Positions 18,867-28,971 of a DNA stretch of 64,000 nucleotides are shown piece by piece. The notes below the pieces were generated by a model. The model made no database searches. It was not told the DNA's origin and saw only the letters and a list, made by a program, of their open reading frames with translations. The DNA is from Oceanospirillum linum (GTDB lineage: Bacteria > Pseudomonadota > Gammaproteobacteria > Pseudomonadales > Halomonadaceae): positions 1-64,000 of the forward strand of contig NZ_MTSD02000006.1 in NCBI RefSeq assembly GCF_001995095.2. The letters are read 5' to 3'. The stretch's first letter is position 1, and the number at the start of each line of letters is the position of its first letter. The translations under genes were made by a program, and so were the position numbers.

Positions 18867-19189
18867 CTTGAATTCTCTGTATGGATTAATCAGACAAGAG
18901 AATGCATCGGAATGGATGAGTTATCCAGCGAAACAGAGCCTTTTACCACTTAGCAGGCCTGAGTATGAGAAAAATCATGTGCACCTCTTGCTCTCTTCTT
19001 TCTTCTGATATGAGTAGAAGAGGAAGAGAGAAGAGACAACATGGACTCAGGCTTTTTTGAGGCGCACAGATGCTCTCCAGCAGGCTTTTAGCGTCGGATA
19101 CAGGCTTTCTTAGGTCTCTATCGCAGGAGTCGTGCCAGCGATTACTGAGCGGAGGGCGCTGATTAAAAATACGGAACAGAAGCTGATGG
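18867..19189. other. intergenic region between tag and queG
   Basis: A gap of 323 bases. It holds a long imperfect inverted repeat at about 18986-19032, in which a CTCTCTTCTTTCTTCT pyrimidine tract faces AGAAGAGGAAGAGAG. No T run follows on either strand, and no gene or RNA gene is evident. It may hold the tag promoter. Confidence 0.4.
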
Positions 19190-20302
19190 TTATTCCACTG
19201 TGTGTTGACGCAAGGCCCACGTCACATGCTCACAGACCATCTCGGAGGGGGCATTTTCCCGATGCTTCAACGCCGCGATCACCGCGGGGGTTGTCGGAGC
19301 GTTGCCCAGGGCAACGGCGATGTTTCTCAGCCAGCGCTCGTAGCCGGCGCGGCGGATAGGCGTGCCTTCGGTTTTACTGAGGAAGGTGCTTTCATCCCAC
19401 AAAAAGAGATCCACTAAATCTGCGCTGTCGAGACTGTGTCTGGGTGTGAAGTCGGATTCCTGAGTGGGTTTGGTAAAGCGGTTCCAGGGGCAGACCAACT
19501 GGCAGTCATCGCAACCGAAAATACGGTTGCCAATACCGGGGCGGAGCGCTTCAGGGATGGAACCTTTCAGCTCGATGGTCAGATAGGAGATGCAGCGGCG
19601 ACCATCGACAATTTTGTCGCCGACAATGGCCTGGGTGGGGCAGGCAACCTGACAGGCGTTGCAGGAGCCGCAGTGATCCTTTGGGTAGGCGGGGTCTTTA
19701 GGCAGATCCAGTTCGACCATGACCTCCCCCAGAAAGAAGAAGGACCCGGCTTTGGGGTGAATCACCATGGTATTTTTACCAACCCAACCAAGGCCCGAGC
19801 GCATTGCCAGCGCCCGCTCCAGAACCGGAGCGCTGTCGACAAAAGCCCGGTAGCCGTAGGCACCGATTTCCGCTTCGATCTTTTTCGCCAGTTGAGTCAG
19901 ACGCTTGCGAATAAGCTTGTGGTAATCACGCCCCAGGGCGTAGCGGGAGATATAGGCTTTCTCTCCCTGGCTCAGCAATCGTGTGGTTTCCACATCGGCG
20001 GGCAGATAATCCATACGGGCGGTGATCACGGTGCGGGTGCCCTCCACCAGCTCCTCCGGTCGACTGCGCTTGGTGCCGTGGCTCGCCATATAGTCCATCT
20101 CACCGTGATAACCAGCGTCCAGCCAGTCCTGCAGATGTTGCTCATGCTCACCCAGATCCGGATCGGCAAAGCCAATCTGCTGAAAGCCGAGTTCACGACC
20201 CCAGACCTTAATCTGCTCTCTGAGTTGCTGGCGCACTGGAGATGGTAGCGCACTGTTTGTGGGCAATAATTTAAGATCGGATTGAGAGATTGGATCGGAC
20301 AT
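19190..20302 (-). CDS. queG: epoxyqueuosine reductase
   Basis: Last step of queuosine synthesis in tRNA: cobalamin-dependent reduction of epoxyqueuosine. Two 4Fe-4S clusters are bound by CGSCNACQVACPTQAI and CDDCQLVCPWN. Upstream, the DUF1730 region with DYHKLIRKRLTQLAKKIE and WVGKNTMVIHPKAGSFFFLGE is intact. The 370-residue length is normal. In E. coli the same gene lies divergently beside nnr (yjeF), as here. The gene is visibly richer in G+C than its neighbours. Confidence 0.95.
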   Translation of the reverse strand: MSDPISQSDLKLLPTNSALPSPVRQQLREQIKVWGRELGFQQIGFADPDLGEHEQHLQDWLDAGYHGEMDYMASHGTKRSRPEELVEGTRTVITARMDYLPADVETTRLLSQGEKAYISRYALGRDYHKLIRKRLTQLAKKIEAEIGAYGYRAFVDSAPVLERALAMRSGLGWVGKNTMVIHPKAGSFFFLGEVMVELDLPKDPAYPKDHCGSCNACQVACPTQAIVGDKIVDGRRCISYLTIELKGSIPEALRPGIGNRIFGCDDCQLVCPWNRFTKPTQESDFTPRHSLDSADLVDLFLWDESTFLSKTEGTPIRRAGYERWLRNIAVALGNAPTTPAVIAALKHRENAPSEMVCEHVTWALRQHTVE

Positions 20303-20586
20303 GAGGGAACCGTTTGGTGCTATCTGCAGTGTGAGGCCTTGTAAGCTTCCCCTGAGAAAAATATCTTAATATGAACCGGGAAACGACTATGGCAGAGATT
20401 GCGCTCAGGCTATAATTTAATCATTATTCAGGGCGTCTTTTTCGGCGCTAAGCTTAACGTATCCCCCCGGCAAAACAAGCCGGCACTCTGATATCGAAGA
20501 AACCGGAATTCTGACATCGCAGAAATAAACCAGATGTTGGCGCTAATATCTGAAACCACTCACCAACGTTACAGGAATATCGCTAA

Positions 20587-22107
20587 ATGATCGTTTGGCC
20601 CTCCCATGAACGTCTTTATCGTGCAGAACAGGTTCGTGAACTGGATCGTTTAACCATTGCTGCCGGAACCACGGGATTCGATCTGATGCAGCAAGCAGGG
20701 CGAACCGCTTTTCGTCACTTGACCCGCCAGTGGCCTGATACCCGTACCATTACGGTGGTTTGTGGTGGAGGTAATAATGGTGGGGATGGCTATGTGATCG
20801 CAGCTCTCGCACAGCGCACGATGCGGGTTCAGGTGTTGGCGGTAACGGACCCGGAAACCTTATCCGGTGAAGCTGAGGAGGCCTACCAGTGGGCGCTTCA
20901 ACGTGGTGTGGTGGTTACACGCTGGCAGCCTGAATCAGTGATAACCGGCCAGGTTGTTGTTGATGCACTGTTGGGTATTGGCCTGTCCGGTGAGGTTAAG
21001 GCACCTTTTGATACGGTCATTGATCAGATCAACAGCTCCGGAAAGCCGGTGCTGTCGGTGGATGTACCCTCTGGCCTGTGTGCGGATCGGGGAATCCCTC
21101 TGGGCTGTGCGGTTCAGGCAGATCTGACGGTAACCTTTATCGGCAAAAAGATCGGGCTTTGGACCGGAGAGGGGCCTGCTCTGGCGGGCATCCGTCGTTT
21201 TGAACCGCTTCTGGTTCCTGAGTTGGTGCGAGCCCAGGTCAGCGAAACAGCTGAGATGATCTCACAGGAAGATATTGCCCGATTGATCAAGCCCCGGCAT
21301 CGCACGGCCCATAAAGGTGATTGCGGACGTATTCTTTTGGTGGGCGGTGACCTGGGGTTTGCCGGTGCCATTATGCTGGCATCACAGACTGCAGCCCGAT
21401 CCGGGGCCGGGCTGGTCAAGGTGATGACGCGCCCGGAGCATGTTGCTGCGCTGATCAGCCGTCAGCCAGAATTGATGGTGAGCGGTTTAACGTCAATGCA
21501 CCAGCTGGATGAGTGGCTTGAGTGGTGTGATGTGGTTGTGTTGGGCCCGGGGCTTGGTCAGGGGGGCTGGGGGCAGCAACTGTGGCAGAAAGTGATGTTG
21601 GCGACATGTGCCAAAATTATTGATGCAGATGCTCTGAATCTGATGGCAACTAAGCCTGCTTTTATGCAGCAACTGTCTGAAAGCGCTAAAAACTGGGTGC
21701 TGACACCTCATCCCGGCGAGGCTGCCCGACTTCTGGAGTGCTCTGTGGCTGAGGTTGAACAGGATCGTCCGGGTGCTGTGCGAAGGATTCAGCAAAAATT
21801 TGGCGGGTCTGTTCTGTTAAAGGGTGCGGGTACTCTGATCTTTGATGGCAATCTACTGTCGGTAAACAATAGTGGTAACCCAGGCATGGCAAGTGGCGGT
21901 ATGGGTGATGTTCTGGCGGGGTTGATTGGTGCACTTCGGGCTCAGGGACTATCCGGTTATGATGCGGCTTGTGTGGGGACCCAGGTTCATGGGTTGGCAG
22001 CGGATCAGTTAGCGACTCAGTTTGGTGAACGGGGGCTGCTGGCTGCAGATCTGATCCGTCCAATACGGGTGTTACTGAATCCGGAGTGTACAAAAAATGA
22101 GTTCTGA
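20587..22107 (+). CDS. nnr: bifunctional NAD(P)HX epimerase / ADP-dependent NAD(P)HX dehydratase
   Basis: Repairs hydrated NADH and NADPH. The N-terminal YjeF epimerase domain (about 1-215) has VVCGGGNNGGDGYVIA and VDALLGIGLSGEV. The C-terminal ribokinase-like dehydratase domain (about 225-505) has the block LLVGGDLGFAGAIMLAS and the signature NSGNPGMASGGMGDVLAGLIGA. The 506-residue length is that of the fused enzyme. It is the first gene of the conserved nnr-tsaE-amiB-mutL-miaA-hfq-hfl series; tsaE overlaps its end by 11 bases. Confidence 0.95.
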   Translation: MIVWPSHERLYRAEQVRELDRLTIAAGTTGFDLMQQAGRTAFRHLTRQWPDTRTITVVCGGGNNGGDGYVIAALAQRTMRVQVLAVTDPETLSGEAEEAYQWALQRGVVVTRWQPESVITGQVVVDALLGIGLSGEVKAPFDTVIDQINSSGKPVLSVDVPSGLCADRGIPLGCAVQADLTVTFIGKKIGLWTGEGPALAGIRRFEPLLVPELVRAQVSETAEMISQEDIARLIKPRHRTAHKGDCGRILLVGGDLGFAGAIMLASQTAARSGAGLVKVMTRPEHVAALISRQPELMVSGLTSMHQLDEWLEWCDVVVLGPGLGQGGWGQQLWQKVMLATCAKIIDADALNLMATKPAFMQQLSESAKNWVLTPHPGEAARLLECSVAEVEQDRPGAVRRIQQKFGGSVLLKGAGTLIFDGNLLSVNNSGNPGMASGGMGDVLAGLIGALRAQGLSGYDAACVGTQVHGLAADQLATQFGERGLLAADLIRPIRVLLNPECTKNEF

Positions 22108-22570
22108 TATGCTTGATATTCTGCTGCCGAATGAGCAGGCACAGGTGATGTTTGGTGAAAAGCTTGGCCAGGCATGCGCCGGGAGTGGTGTTATCTTTTT
22201 GCAAGGAACTCTGGGTATGGGAAAGACCACCATGACCCGGGGGATTTTAGCGGCCTACGGCCATCAGGGAGCGGTAAAAAGCCCTACCTACACTCTGGTG
22301 GAACCTTACGAGACTGACATGGCTCAGGTTTACCATTTTGATCTTTACCGCCTTGCGGACCCCGAAGAGCTTGAATATATGGGGATTCGCGACTATTTCG
22401 ATGAGCAGGCATTGTGTGTCATCGAGTGGCCGGATAAAGGAGAAGGCATACTGCCTGTACCTGATATTGAGTTGACACTGACAAAGGAGGGTGATGGCAG
22501 AGCTGGGGCACTTGAAGCCTATACGGCAAAAGGGGCTGAAATTTTGGCTCAGCTCCGTACAATGCTGTAA
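22097..22570 (+). CDS. tsaE: tRNA threonylcarbamoyladenosine biosynthesis ATPase TsaE
   Basis: ATPase partner of TsaB/TsaD in t6A37 formation. The P-loop GTLGMGKTTMTRGIL lies near residue 35, and the SPTYTLVEPYE and YHFDLYRLADPEELEYMG motifs are typical. At 157 residues it has the usual length. The start codon lies inside the end of nnr (11-base overlap), which suggests translational coupling. Confidence 0.95.
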   Translation: MSSDMLDILLPNEQAQVMFGEKLGQACAGSGVIFLQGTLGMGKTTMTRGILAAYGHQGAVKSPTYTLVEPYETDMAQVYHFDLYRLADPEELEYMGIRDYFDEQALCVIEWPDKGEGILPVPDIELTLTKEGDGRAGALEAYTAKGAEILAQLRTML

Positions 22571-22624
22571 TCATCTTTCCGATAGAGACTCTATGAAACC
22601 ATCATCACTGCCTGGCAAATATTT

Positions 22625-23998
22625 ATGACTGCTTGGAAAAACAGCCCGATACTACTAAAAAACAGCCAGATACTACTCAGAGTGCAGACCTTTATTTTGC
22701 TACTGGTCTGCATGATGACGACTGTCTTCGCCCATGCCGCGAAGATTGAAAATGTGCGTATTTGGCCAGCCCCTGATCATACGCGTATTGTTTTTGATTT
22801 GGATCAGCCTGTCGGACATAAAGTTTTTAGCCTCAGTGGGCCTGATCGTTTGGTGGTAGATCTGGATAATGTATCCACAAAGGCGAATCTTGAGACGCTA
22901 TCACTTAAAGATACGCCGATTGGAAAAATTCGCACTGCAGTAAAAAACCGTACCGGCATGCGGGTGGTTCTGGATCTGAATAGCAAGGTTCAGCCACGAA
23001 GTTTTCTGCTTAAACCTAACAAGCAATATGGCGACCGTTTGGTAATTGACCTGGTTCACAGGAAAAAGGTTAAACGAACTAAAGTCGTTCGTCAGCTCGC
23101 GGAAAACCCTTCTGGTGGCCGCGATATTATTATCGCCATTGATGCTGGCCACGGCGGTGAAGATCCCGGAGCAATAGGTCCTGGCCGGGTGCGTGAAAAA
23201 ACGGTTGTTTTGGCCATTTCGAAAAAAGTTGAATCTCTACTGAAAAAAGAGCGTGGTTATACGCCGGCTATGATTCGAACTGGGGACTATTATGTAGGCT
23301 TGCGTGCCCGTACAGAGAGGGCACGTAAATTCCGCTCGGACCTTCTTGTTTCTATACATGCAGATGCCTTTAAAGATCACCGTCCCCGGGGGTCTTCTGT
23401 TTTTGCGCTGTCGCAGCGGGGAGCGACTTCGGAAACCGCTCGTTGGTTGGCGGACTCTGAAAACAGTGCTGACCTGATCGGCGGTGTTGAAGGTTCTCTG
23501 AAGCTGGATGATAAAGACAAAGTGTTGGCCGAGGTGCTACTTGACCTGACCATGACCGCGACCTTATCCGATAGCCTGAAGGTTGGCCAAAGTGTACTGC
23601 GCTCCATGGGGACTGTTAATAAACTTCATAAACGGGATGTTGAGCAAGCTGGCTTTGTGGTGCTGAAGTCACCGGATATCCCCTCTATTCTGATTGAAAC
23701 CGGCTTTATCTCTAACCCCAGTGAAGCGAAGAAACTGCAAAGTTCCAGTTATCAGTGGAAAATGGCACGCTCAATCGTTAAGGGTGTAAAAGAACACTTC
23801 AGTAAGAACCCGCCACCGGGAACATTACTGGCCCATGAAAAAAGCAAACGGGATCGCCTTTATGTTGTCAGCCGAGGCGATACACTCTCCGGGATTGCGT
23901 CCCGGAACAAGATTTCAGTAGGTAGTTTGCGCAAAGCCAATAAGCTGAGCTCGGACACCTTATATGTAGGGCAACGATTGCAGATTCCACGCTCCTGA
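22625..23998 (+). CDS. amiB: N-acetylmuramoyl-L-alanine amidase AmiB
   Basis: Periplasmic zinc amidase that splits septal peptidoglycan during division. A signal peptide ends near AHAAKIEN (about residue 40). An AMIN domain follows (about 40-150). The amidase_3 catalytic domain (about 165-395) has IAIDAGHGGEDPGAIG with the first zinc His, LVSIHADAF with another His, and ILIETGFISNPSEA with the catalytic Glu. A C-terminal LysM domain (about 405-455, YVVSRGDTLSGIASRNKISV) binds glycan. The length of 457 residues fits AmiB with LysM. A perfect terminator follows. Confidence 0.94.
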   Translation: MTAWKNSPILLKNSQILLRVQTFILLLVCMMTTVFAHAAKIENVRIWPAPDHTRIVFDLDQPVGHKVFSLSGPDRLVVDLDNVSTKANLETLSLKDTPIGKIRTAVKNRTGMRVVLDLNSKVQPRSFLLKPNKQYGDRLVIDLVHRKKVKRTKVVRQLAENPSGGRDIIIAIDAGHGGEDPGAIGPGRVREKTVVLAISKKVESLLKKERGYTPAMIRTGDYYVGLRARTERARKFRSDLLVSIHADAFKDHRPRGSSVFALSQRGATSETARWLADSENSADLIGGVEGSLKLDDKDKVLAEVLLDLTMTATLSDSLKVGQSVLRSMGTVNKLHKRDVEQAGFVVLKSPDIPSILIETGFISNPSEAKKLQSSSYQWKMARSIVKGVKEHFSKNPPPGTLLAHEKSKRDRLYVVSRGDTLSGIASRNKISVGSLRKANKLSSDTLYVGQRLQIPRS

Positions 23999-24027
23999 TA
24001 GCCCGAGACACAAGCCGAGTATACCTG

Positions 24028-24061
24028 GCCTGAACCGAATCCTGGTTCAGGCTGTTTTTTT
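24028..24061 (+). terminator. amiB terminator
   Basis: GCCTGAACC-gaatcct-GGTTCAGGC is a perfect 9-bp stem followed by a T run, 29 bases after amiB. It separates amiB from mutL, so mutL needs readthrough or its own promoter. Confidence 0.9.
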
Positions 24062-24103
24062 ATAGCCCCGGCATGTTGGATCAGCAGATAGAAAAGAGTT
24101 TAT

Positions 24104-26045
24104 ATGAGTAAAATCCATGTCCTGAGCCCTCGGCTTGCGAACCAGATTGCAGCAGGTGAAGTTGTTGAGCGCCCTTCATCCGTTATCAAAGAGTTAGTGG
24201 AGAATGCCATTGATGCGGGTGCAACCCGTATTGATATTGATGTGGAAAAAGGGGGCAGTAAGCTTATTCGGATTCGGGATAACGGCTCGGGTATTGCACC
24301 GGATGATCTGCCGCTGGCTTTGAGCCGGCATGCCACCAGCAAAATTATTACGCTTGATGATCTTGAAGGTGTTCACAGTCTGGGGTTTCGTGGTGAAGCT
24401 CTGGCGTCCATCAGCTCAGTTTCCCGGCTGGATCTGACGTCAAGCACTCAGGATACCGGTGAAGGGTGGCGTGTTATTGCTGAGGGGCGTGACATGGCGA
24501 CCCAGGTAACCCCGGCTCCGCATCCAAAAGGAACCAGTGTTCAGGTTAAGGATCTGTTTTTTAATACACCGGCCCGTCGCAAATTCATGCGTACCGAAAA
24601 AACTGAGTTTGGCCATATCGAAGAGACGTTCCGGCGTTTAGCCTTAAGCCGACCGGATATAGCCCTGAGTTTGCGGCACAATCAGAAAGCGATTCACCAG
24701 CTGCCAGCGGGAACCCGTCAGGCGGAGCAGGAGAAGCGTCTGGCTTCTCTGCTGGGTAAGAATCTGATGAATCAGTCGTTATATATTGATGTCGAAGCGA
24801 CCGGGCTTAGACTCTGGGGCTGGGTTGGGTTACCAACGCACTCCAGAAGCCAGGCAGATCAGCAGTACTTTTTTGTAAACCGCCGTGTGGTCAAGGATCG
24901 CCTGGTGGTTCACGCGATTCGTCAGGCGTACCGGGATGTATTGTTCCATGGCCGTCATCCGGTGTTTGTGCTTTATCTTGAACTGGACCCGGCGGTAGTG
25001 GATGTGAATGTGCATCCGACCAAGCATGAAGTTCGTTTTCGTGATGGCCGGTTGGTGCATGACTTTTTGTTCCGCACTCTGCACCGGGCTCTGGCGGAGG
25101 TTCGTCCGGAAGCGGATGGTTCAACCGCGCCTACGAATATGACCCATGCCGGAGTGGCCGGTCAGGAGGCCGCGACAGAACAGCCGATGCAGGATCAGAC
25201 TGCTATCGCTTTTAGTGACGGTTCAGCTTCCGGCAGTTCTGATCGAAGTGGCGTTTCAGATGAGCACTCTGTTTTGCCGTATCGCTCTCAGGCTCAGAGT
25301 AGCCCTGGTGGTATTTCAGATTACCTGAACAGCTATCAGCAGATCTCTCGTCAGGCTGGCGCGATGCAGACTGAGAGCGTGGCGGATTCAGGTGCAGCTA
25401 TTGAGCCCTGGAATACAGGCGCTGCTCCACAGGGACTACCGGAAGATGACCCCACCGGTGCCCCGCCTCTTGGTTTTGCGGTCGCACAACTGCATGGTGT
25501 GTATATCCTGTCTGAAGCGAAAGATGGCCTGATTCTGGTGGATATGCATGCTGCCCATGAGCGCATCATCTATGAGCGCCTGAAAACCTCTTATCAGGAA
25601 GGGGGGGCTGAAATCTCAACCGATGCTGGTTCCTCTGTCGATGGCCGTGAGTCGTAAAGAAACGGATTGCGCGGAACAGCATCAGCATGTTTTTCAGCAA
25701 CTTGGCGTTGAGCTACAGGTGATGGGGCCTGAGTCCCTGGTGGTTCGTCAGCTGCCTGTCATGCTGATGGAATCGGATGTGGAACCTTTACTGCGGGATA
25801 TGCTGTCGGATCTTTTGCAATATGGTTCCAGTGACCGGATTCAGGCGCATATTAATGAAATATTTGCGACGATGGCCTGCCATGGCTCCGTACGTGCCAA
25901 CCGTAAACTAACCTTACCTGAAATGAACGCATTACTGCGTGATATGGAGCGAACGGAGCGGAGCGGTCAATGTAATCATGGGCGTCCAACCTGGACTCGC
26001 CTGACCATGAATGAGCTGGATAAGCTGTTTTTGCGCGGTCAATAA
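24104..26045 (+). pseudogene. mutL: mutL, DNA mismatch repair protein, broken by a +1 frameshift in a 7-G run
   Basis: MutL links MutS to the strand-cutting step of mismatch repair. The first frame (24104-25657) encodes the whole GHKL ATPase part, with [17 protein letters not shown] and [10 protein letters not shown], the linker, and the start of the dimerisation domain ([24 protein letters not shown]). It then drifts into 15 nonsense residues and stops. The correct C terminus continues in another frame (about 25608-26045: [15 protein letters not shown] and [22 protein letters not shown]). Removing one G from the seven at 25601-25607 restores one 646-residue frame, the normal size. The frameshift is either real, and possibly reversible, or a homopolymer sequencing error. 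As written, the product lacks most of its dimerisation domain. Confidence 0.9.
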
Positions 26046-26101
26046 AGACCTTTGCGCCCGACGGACCTGTCCCCGAATAACTCATAATAAGTAGAGTTTT
26101 T

Positions 26102-27070
26102 ATGCAACACGATTCTGATACCTCGTCGTTTAGGCAAAAGCCATTGGCCGTATTTCTGATGGGGCCAACAGCCGCAGGGAAAACAGACTTAGCTGTGCAT
26201 CTGAGTGAAGAACATAATTGCGATATTATCAGTGTCGATTCTGCACTTATTTATCAGGGGATGGATATCGGCACAGCAAAACCGGATGCTGAAACACTGG
26301 CCCGGGCCCCTCATCGACTGATTGATATTAGAGACCCTGCTGAGTCTTACTCGGCAGCAGAGTTCCGGGAGGATGCTTTACGGGAAATGTCTGACATTCA
26401 GGCGTCAGGAAAAATTCCGTTGTTAACCGGCGGAACTATGATGTATTACAAGCGTCTATACGATGGCGTTGCAGACCTGCCCTCTGCTGATGCAGAGATT
26501 CGGGCACAGCTGGATGCCTGGGCAGAAAAAGATGGTCTCAAAGCACTGCATGATCGCCTTAAAGAGATTGACCCGGTTTCTGCTGAACGGATTCATCCCA
26601 ATGACCCTCAACGCCTGCAGCGCGCTTTAGAGGTGTATGAGCTTAGTGGTAAGAGTCTGACTCAGCATTGGCAGGAGCAAAAGCAAAACCGGGATAGTTT
26701 CCCGTTTCGGGTGTTATCCCTGGCGGTCAATCCGGCAGATCGTAAACTGTTGCACCAGCGCATCGAGCAGCGATTTAATTTGATGCTGAAACAGAATTTT
26801 ATCGCGGAAGTTCAGGCGTTCAGAGCCAGAGATGATCTGGATCTTACACTACCCTCTATGCGCTCTGTCGGCTATCGTCAGGTCTGGGAGTACCTGGATG
26901 GACTGTATGATTACGACACTATGGTTCATAAAGGTGTCGTAGCAACCCGCCAGTTAGCCAAGCGGCAGGTGACTTGGTTAAGAAGCTGGCCGGACTTGAA
27001 TTGGTTGCCGACGGAAGCCCCGAATTTGCGGGATTTAGCGTTGAAAAAATTAGAGTCAAGCCTTATTTAA
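26102..27070 (+). CDS. miaA: tRNA dimethylallyltransferase
   Basis: Transfers the dimethylallyl group to A37 of tRNAs that read UNN codons. The P-loop [17 protein letters not shown] starts at about residue 20, with [21 protein letters not shown] and [19 protein letters not shown] following. The 322-residue length is standard. It lies 56 bases after mutL and upstream of hfq, the usual order; hfq promoters are often found inside or after miaA. Confidence 0.96.
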   Translation: MQHDSDTSSFRQKPLAVFLMGPTAAGKTDLAVHLSEEHNCDIISVDSALIYQGMDIGTAKPDAETLARAPHRLIDIRDPAESYSAAEFREDALREMSDIQASGKIPLLTGGTMMYYKRLYDGVADLPSADAEIRAQLDAWAEKDGLKALHDRLKEIDPVSAERIHPNDPQRLQRALEVYELSGKSLTQHWQEQKQNRDSFPFRVLSLAVNPADRKLLHQRIEQRFNLMLKQNFIAEVQAFRARDDLDLTLPSMRSVGYRQVWEYLDGLYDYDTMVHKGVVATRQLAKRQVTWLRSWPDLNWLPTEAPNLRDLALKKLESSLI

Positions 27071-27235
27071 ACTGGTATGATAAAAATTGCTGCAAGTACC
27101 CCTCCAGGCAGGTGCTCTGTTCTGTCCAAAGCGGATTGTGGTAATTGGTGGTTTGTTAAGGCTTAGCTGTAAAGCTGTTGTTGATCACCTCAAAATTAAA
27201 TCTAATAATCAAAAATTAAAATTAGGGAGAGCGGT

Positions 27236-27487
27236 ATGTCAAAAGGGCAGTCTCTACAAGACCCTTACCTGAACATCCTTCGTAAAGAACGTGTGCCGGT
27301 ATCTATCTTTTTGGTCAACGGTATTAAGTTGCAGGGCCAGATTGAGTCTTTTGATCAGTTTGTTATTCTGCTGCGTAATACGGTAAGCCAAATGGTTTAC
27401 AAACACGCAATTTCAACTGTTGTACCTTCCCGTAATGTTCGTCTGCCGGCGCAGGAAAAAGCCCCGGGCGAAGCGGGTACTGAATAA
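27236..27487 (+). CDS. hfq: RNA chaperone Hfq
   Basis: Hexameric Sm-like protein that promotes small RNA-mRNA pairing. Sm1 is in [36 protein letters not shown] and Sm2 in the conserved [12 protein letters not shown] motif. It has 83 residues: the short C-terminal tail (about 15 residues) resembles that of Pseudomonas rather than the long E. coli tail. The 165-base spacer after miaA probably holds its own promoter. Confidence 0.97.
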   Translation: MSKGQSLQDPYLNILRKERVPVSIFLVNGIKLQGQIESFDQFVILLRNTVSQMVYKHAISTVVPSRNVRLPAQEKAPGEAGTE

Positions 27488-27502
27488 TCTTCGGAGTAAT
27501 AC

Positions 27503-28837
27503 TTGTTTTTCGAACGTCCTGATTCTGGTGAAGTAGCTGTTCTTGTCCATATCCATTTACCGGATGAGAAAGACCGGGAAGACCCGGGTGAATTTCTGGA
27601 GCTGGTGCGTTCAGCAGGTGCAGATCCGGTTGCCTTAATTGAAGGTAGCCGGTCTCAGCCCAGCCCGAAATATTTTGTTGGTGATGGCAAGCTCGAAGAA
27701 ATTCGTGATGCTGTGACCTCCCATGAAGCTGAAGTTGTTCTTTTCAACCACGCCTTATCCCCATCCCAGCAACGTAATGTTGAGCAGGCACTGCAGTGTA
27801 GGGTGCTGGATCGTACTGGTCTGATTTTGGATATTTTTGCCCAGCGTGCCCGTACCCACGAAGGGAAGCTTCAGGTTGAGCTCGCTCAGCTTGAGTATAT
27901 GTCTACCCGCCTGGTTCGTGGCTGGACCCACCTTGAACGTCAGAAAGGTGGTATTGGCCTTCGCGGGCCTGGTGAAACTCAGCTGGAAACAGATCGCCGA
28001 TTGTTGCGGGAGCGCATCCGCCAGATCAATAAGCGTCTGGACAAAGTCCGTAAACAGCGGGATCAGAACCGTCGCTCCCGGCGTCGGGCTGATATTCCAT
28101 CTGTTTCATTGGTGGGGTATACCAATGCGGGTAAATCAACGCTCTTTAATGCACTGACAGAGTCTGATGTTTATGCTGCAGACCAGTTGTTTGCAACGCT
28201 TGACCCGACTCTGCGTCGTATTGTGATGCCGGATATCGGGCCTGTTGTTTTGGCGGATACTGTTGGCTTTATTCGACACTTACCCCATAAACTGGTGGAA
28301 GCTTTCCGGGCGACCCTGCAGGAAGCACAGGAAGCGACGCTGCTGGTGCATGTGATCGATGCCGCAGATGATGATCGCGATGGCAATATTCGCGAAGTGA
28401 ACAAAGTTCTGGAGGAGATTCAGGCTGACGATATCCCCTGCCTTTTGGTCTATAACAAGATTGACCGTATGCCAGGTTATGAACCTCGTATCGAGCGTAA
28501 TGATCAGGGAGAACCTGAACGGGTTTGGATTTCTGCGGTCAATGGTGAAGGGCTTGACCTGGTTTTGCAGGCGGTTGGTGAGCGCCTGTGTGATGATATT
28601 TTCAAAGGTGAGCTGACGCTTGAGCCGTCTGAGGGCCGTTTGCGCGCGCTTTTATATCAGCAGGGCGCTATTATCGACGAAAACGTCAGCGATCAGGGGC
28701 AGTTTGTGCTTGAGGTGCGTTTACCGGAAGCAGACTTTATCCAGATGCTTTGTCGTGTGGGCGTTGATCCTAAGCGCTATTTTCCAAACTATGGTGTTGA
28801 GGATTTTATGCTGGATTCTGATGCAGAGCTTTCCTGA
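27503..28837 (+). CDS. hflX: ribosome-splitting GTPase HflX
   Basis: GTPase that rescues stalled ribosomes under stress. The N-terminal HflX domain includes the glycine-rich GGIGLRGPGETQLETDRR. The G domain has G1 GYTNAGKSTLFN, G3 DTVGFIRHLPHKLV and G4 YNKIDRM. The start is TTG at 27503, placed by GGAG seven bases upstream and by the expected FFERPDSGEVAVLVHI N terminus; no nearby ATG gives a better fit. The 444-residue length is normal. It follows hfq by 15 bases. Confidence 0.95.
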   Translation: MFFERPDSGEVAVLVHIHLPDEKDREDPGEFLELVRSAGADPVALIEGSRSQPSPKYFVGDGKLEEIRDAVTSHEAEVVLFNHALSPSQQRNVEQALQCRVLDRTGLILDIFAQRARTHEGKLQVELAQLEYMSTRLVRGWTHLERQKGGIGLRGPGETQLETDRRLLRERIRQINKRLDKVRKQRDQNRRSRRRADIPSVSLVGYTNAGKSTLFNALTESDVYAADQLFATLDPTLRRIVMPDIGPVVLADTVGFIRHLPHKLVEAFRATLQEAQEATLLVHVIDAADDDRDGNIREVNKVLEEIQADDIPCLLVYNKIDRMPGYEPRIERNDQGEPERVWISAVNGEGLDLVLQAVGERLCDDIFKGELTLEPSEGRLRALLYQQGAIIDENVSDQGQFVLEVRLPEADFIQMLCRVGVDPKRYFPNYGVEDFMLDSDAELS

Positions 28838-28971
28838 GTCTGTATGGAGCCTGCATAGACAGTAAGCCATTTTGCGCAGTGGGGGCTGATCTGAGTTTCC
28901 CGCTGCGCCAGAAAACAATTCGTAACTTTAACGGAAGCTGTTGTCAGTTTTCTCGGAGAGTGGAGATAGAT

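Noticed and set aside
18986-19032. Long pyrimidine/purine inverted repeat in the tag-queG gap
   Set aside because: It has no T tract and no known site pattern; low-complexity tracts easily form such imperfect pairs.
19436-20248. Long open frame on the plus strand inside queG (270 codons)
   Set aside because: Antisense shadow of the G+C-rich queG gene; no family resemblance and no ribosome-binding site.
25623-26045. Separate small gene after mutL
   Set aside because: It encodes the MutL C-terminal domain and is joined to mutL by a one-base frameshift, so it is part of the broken gene.
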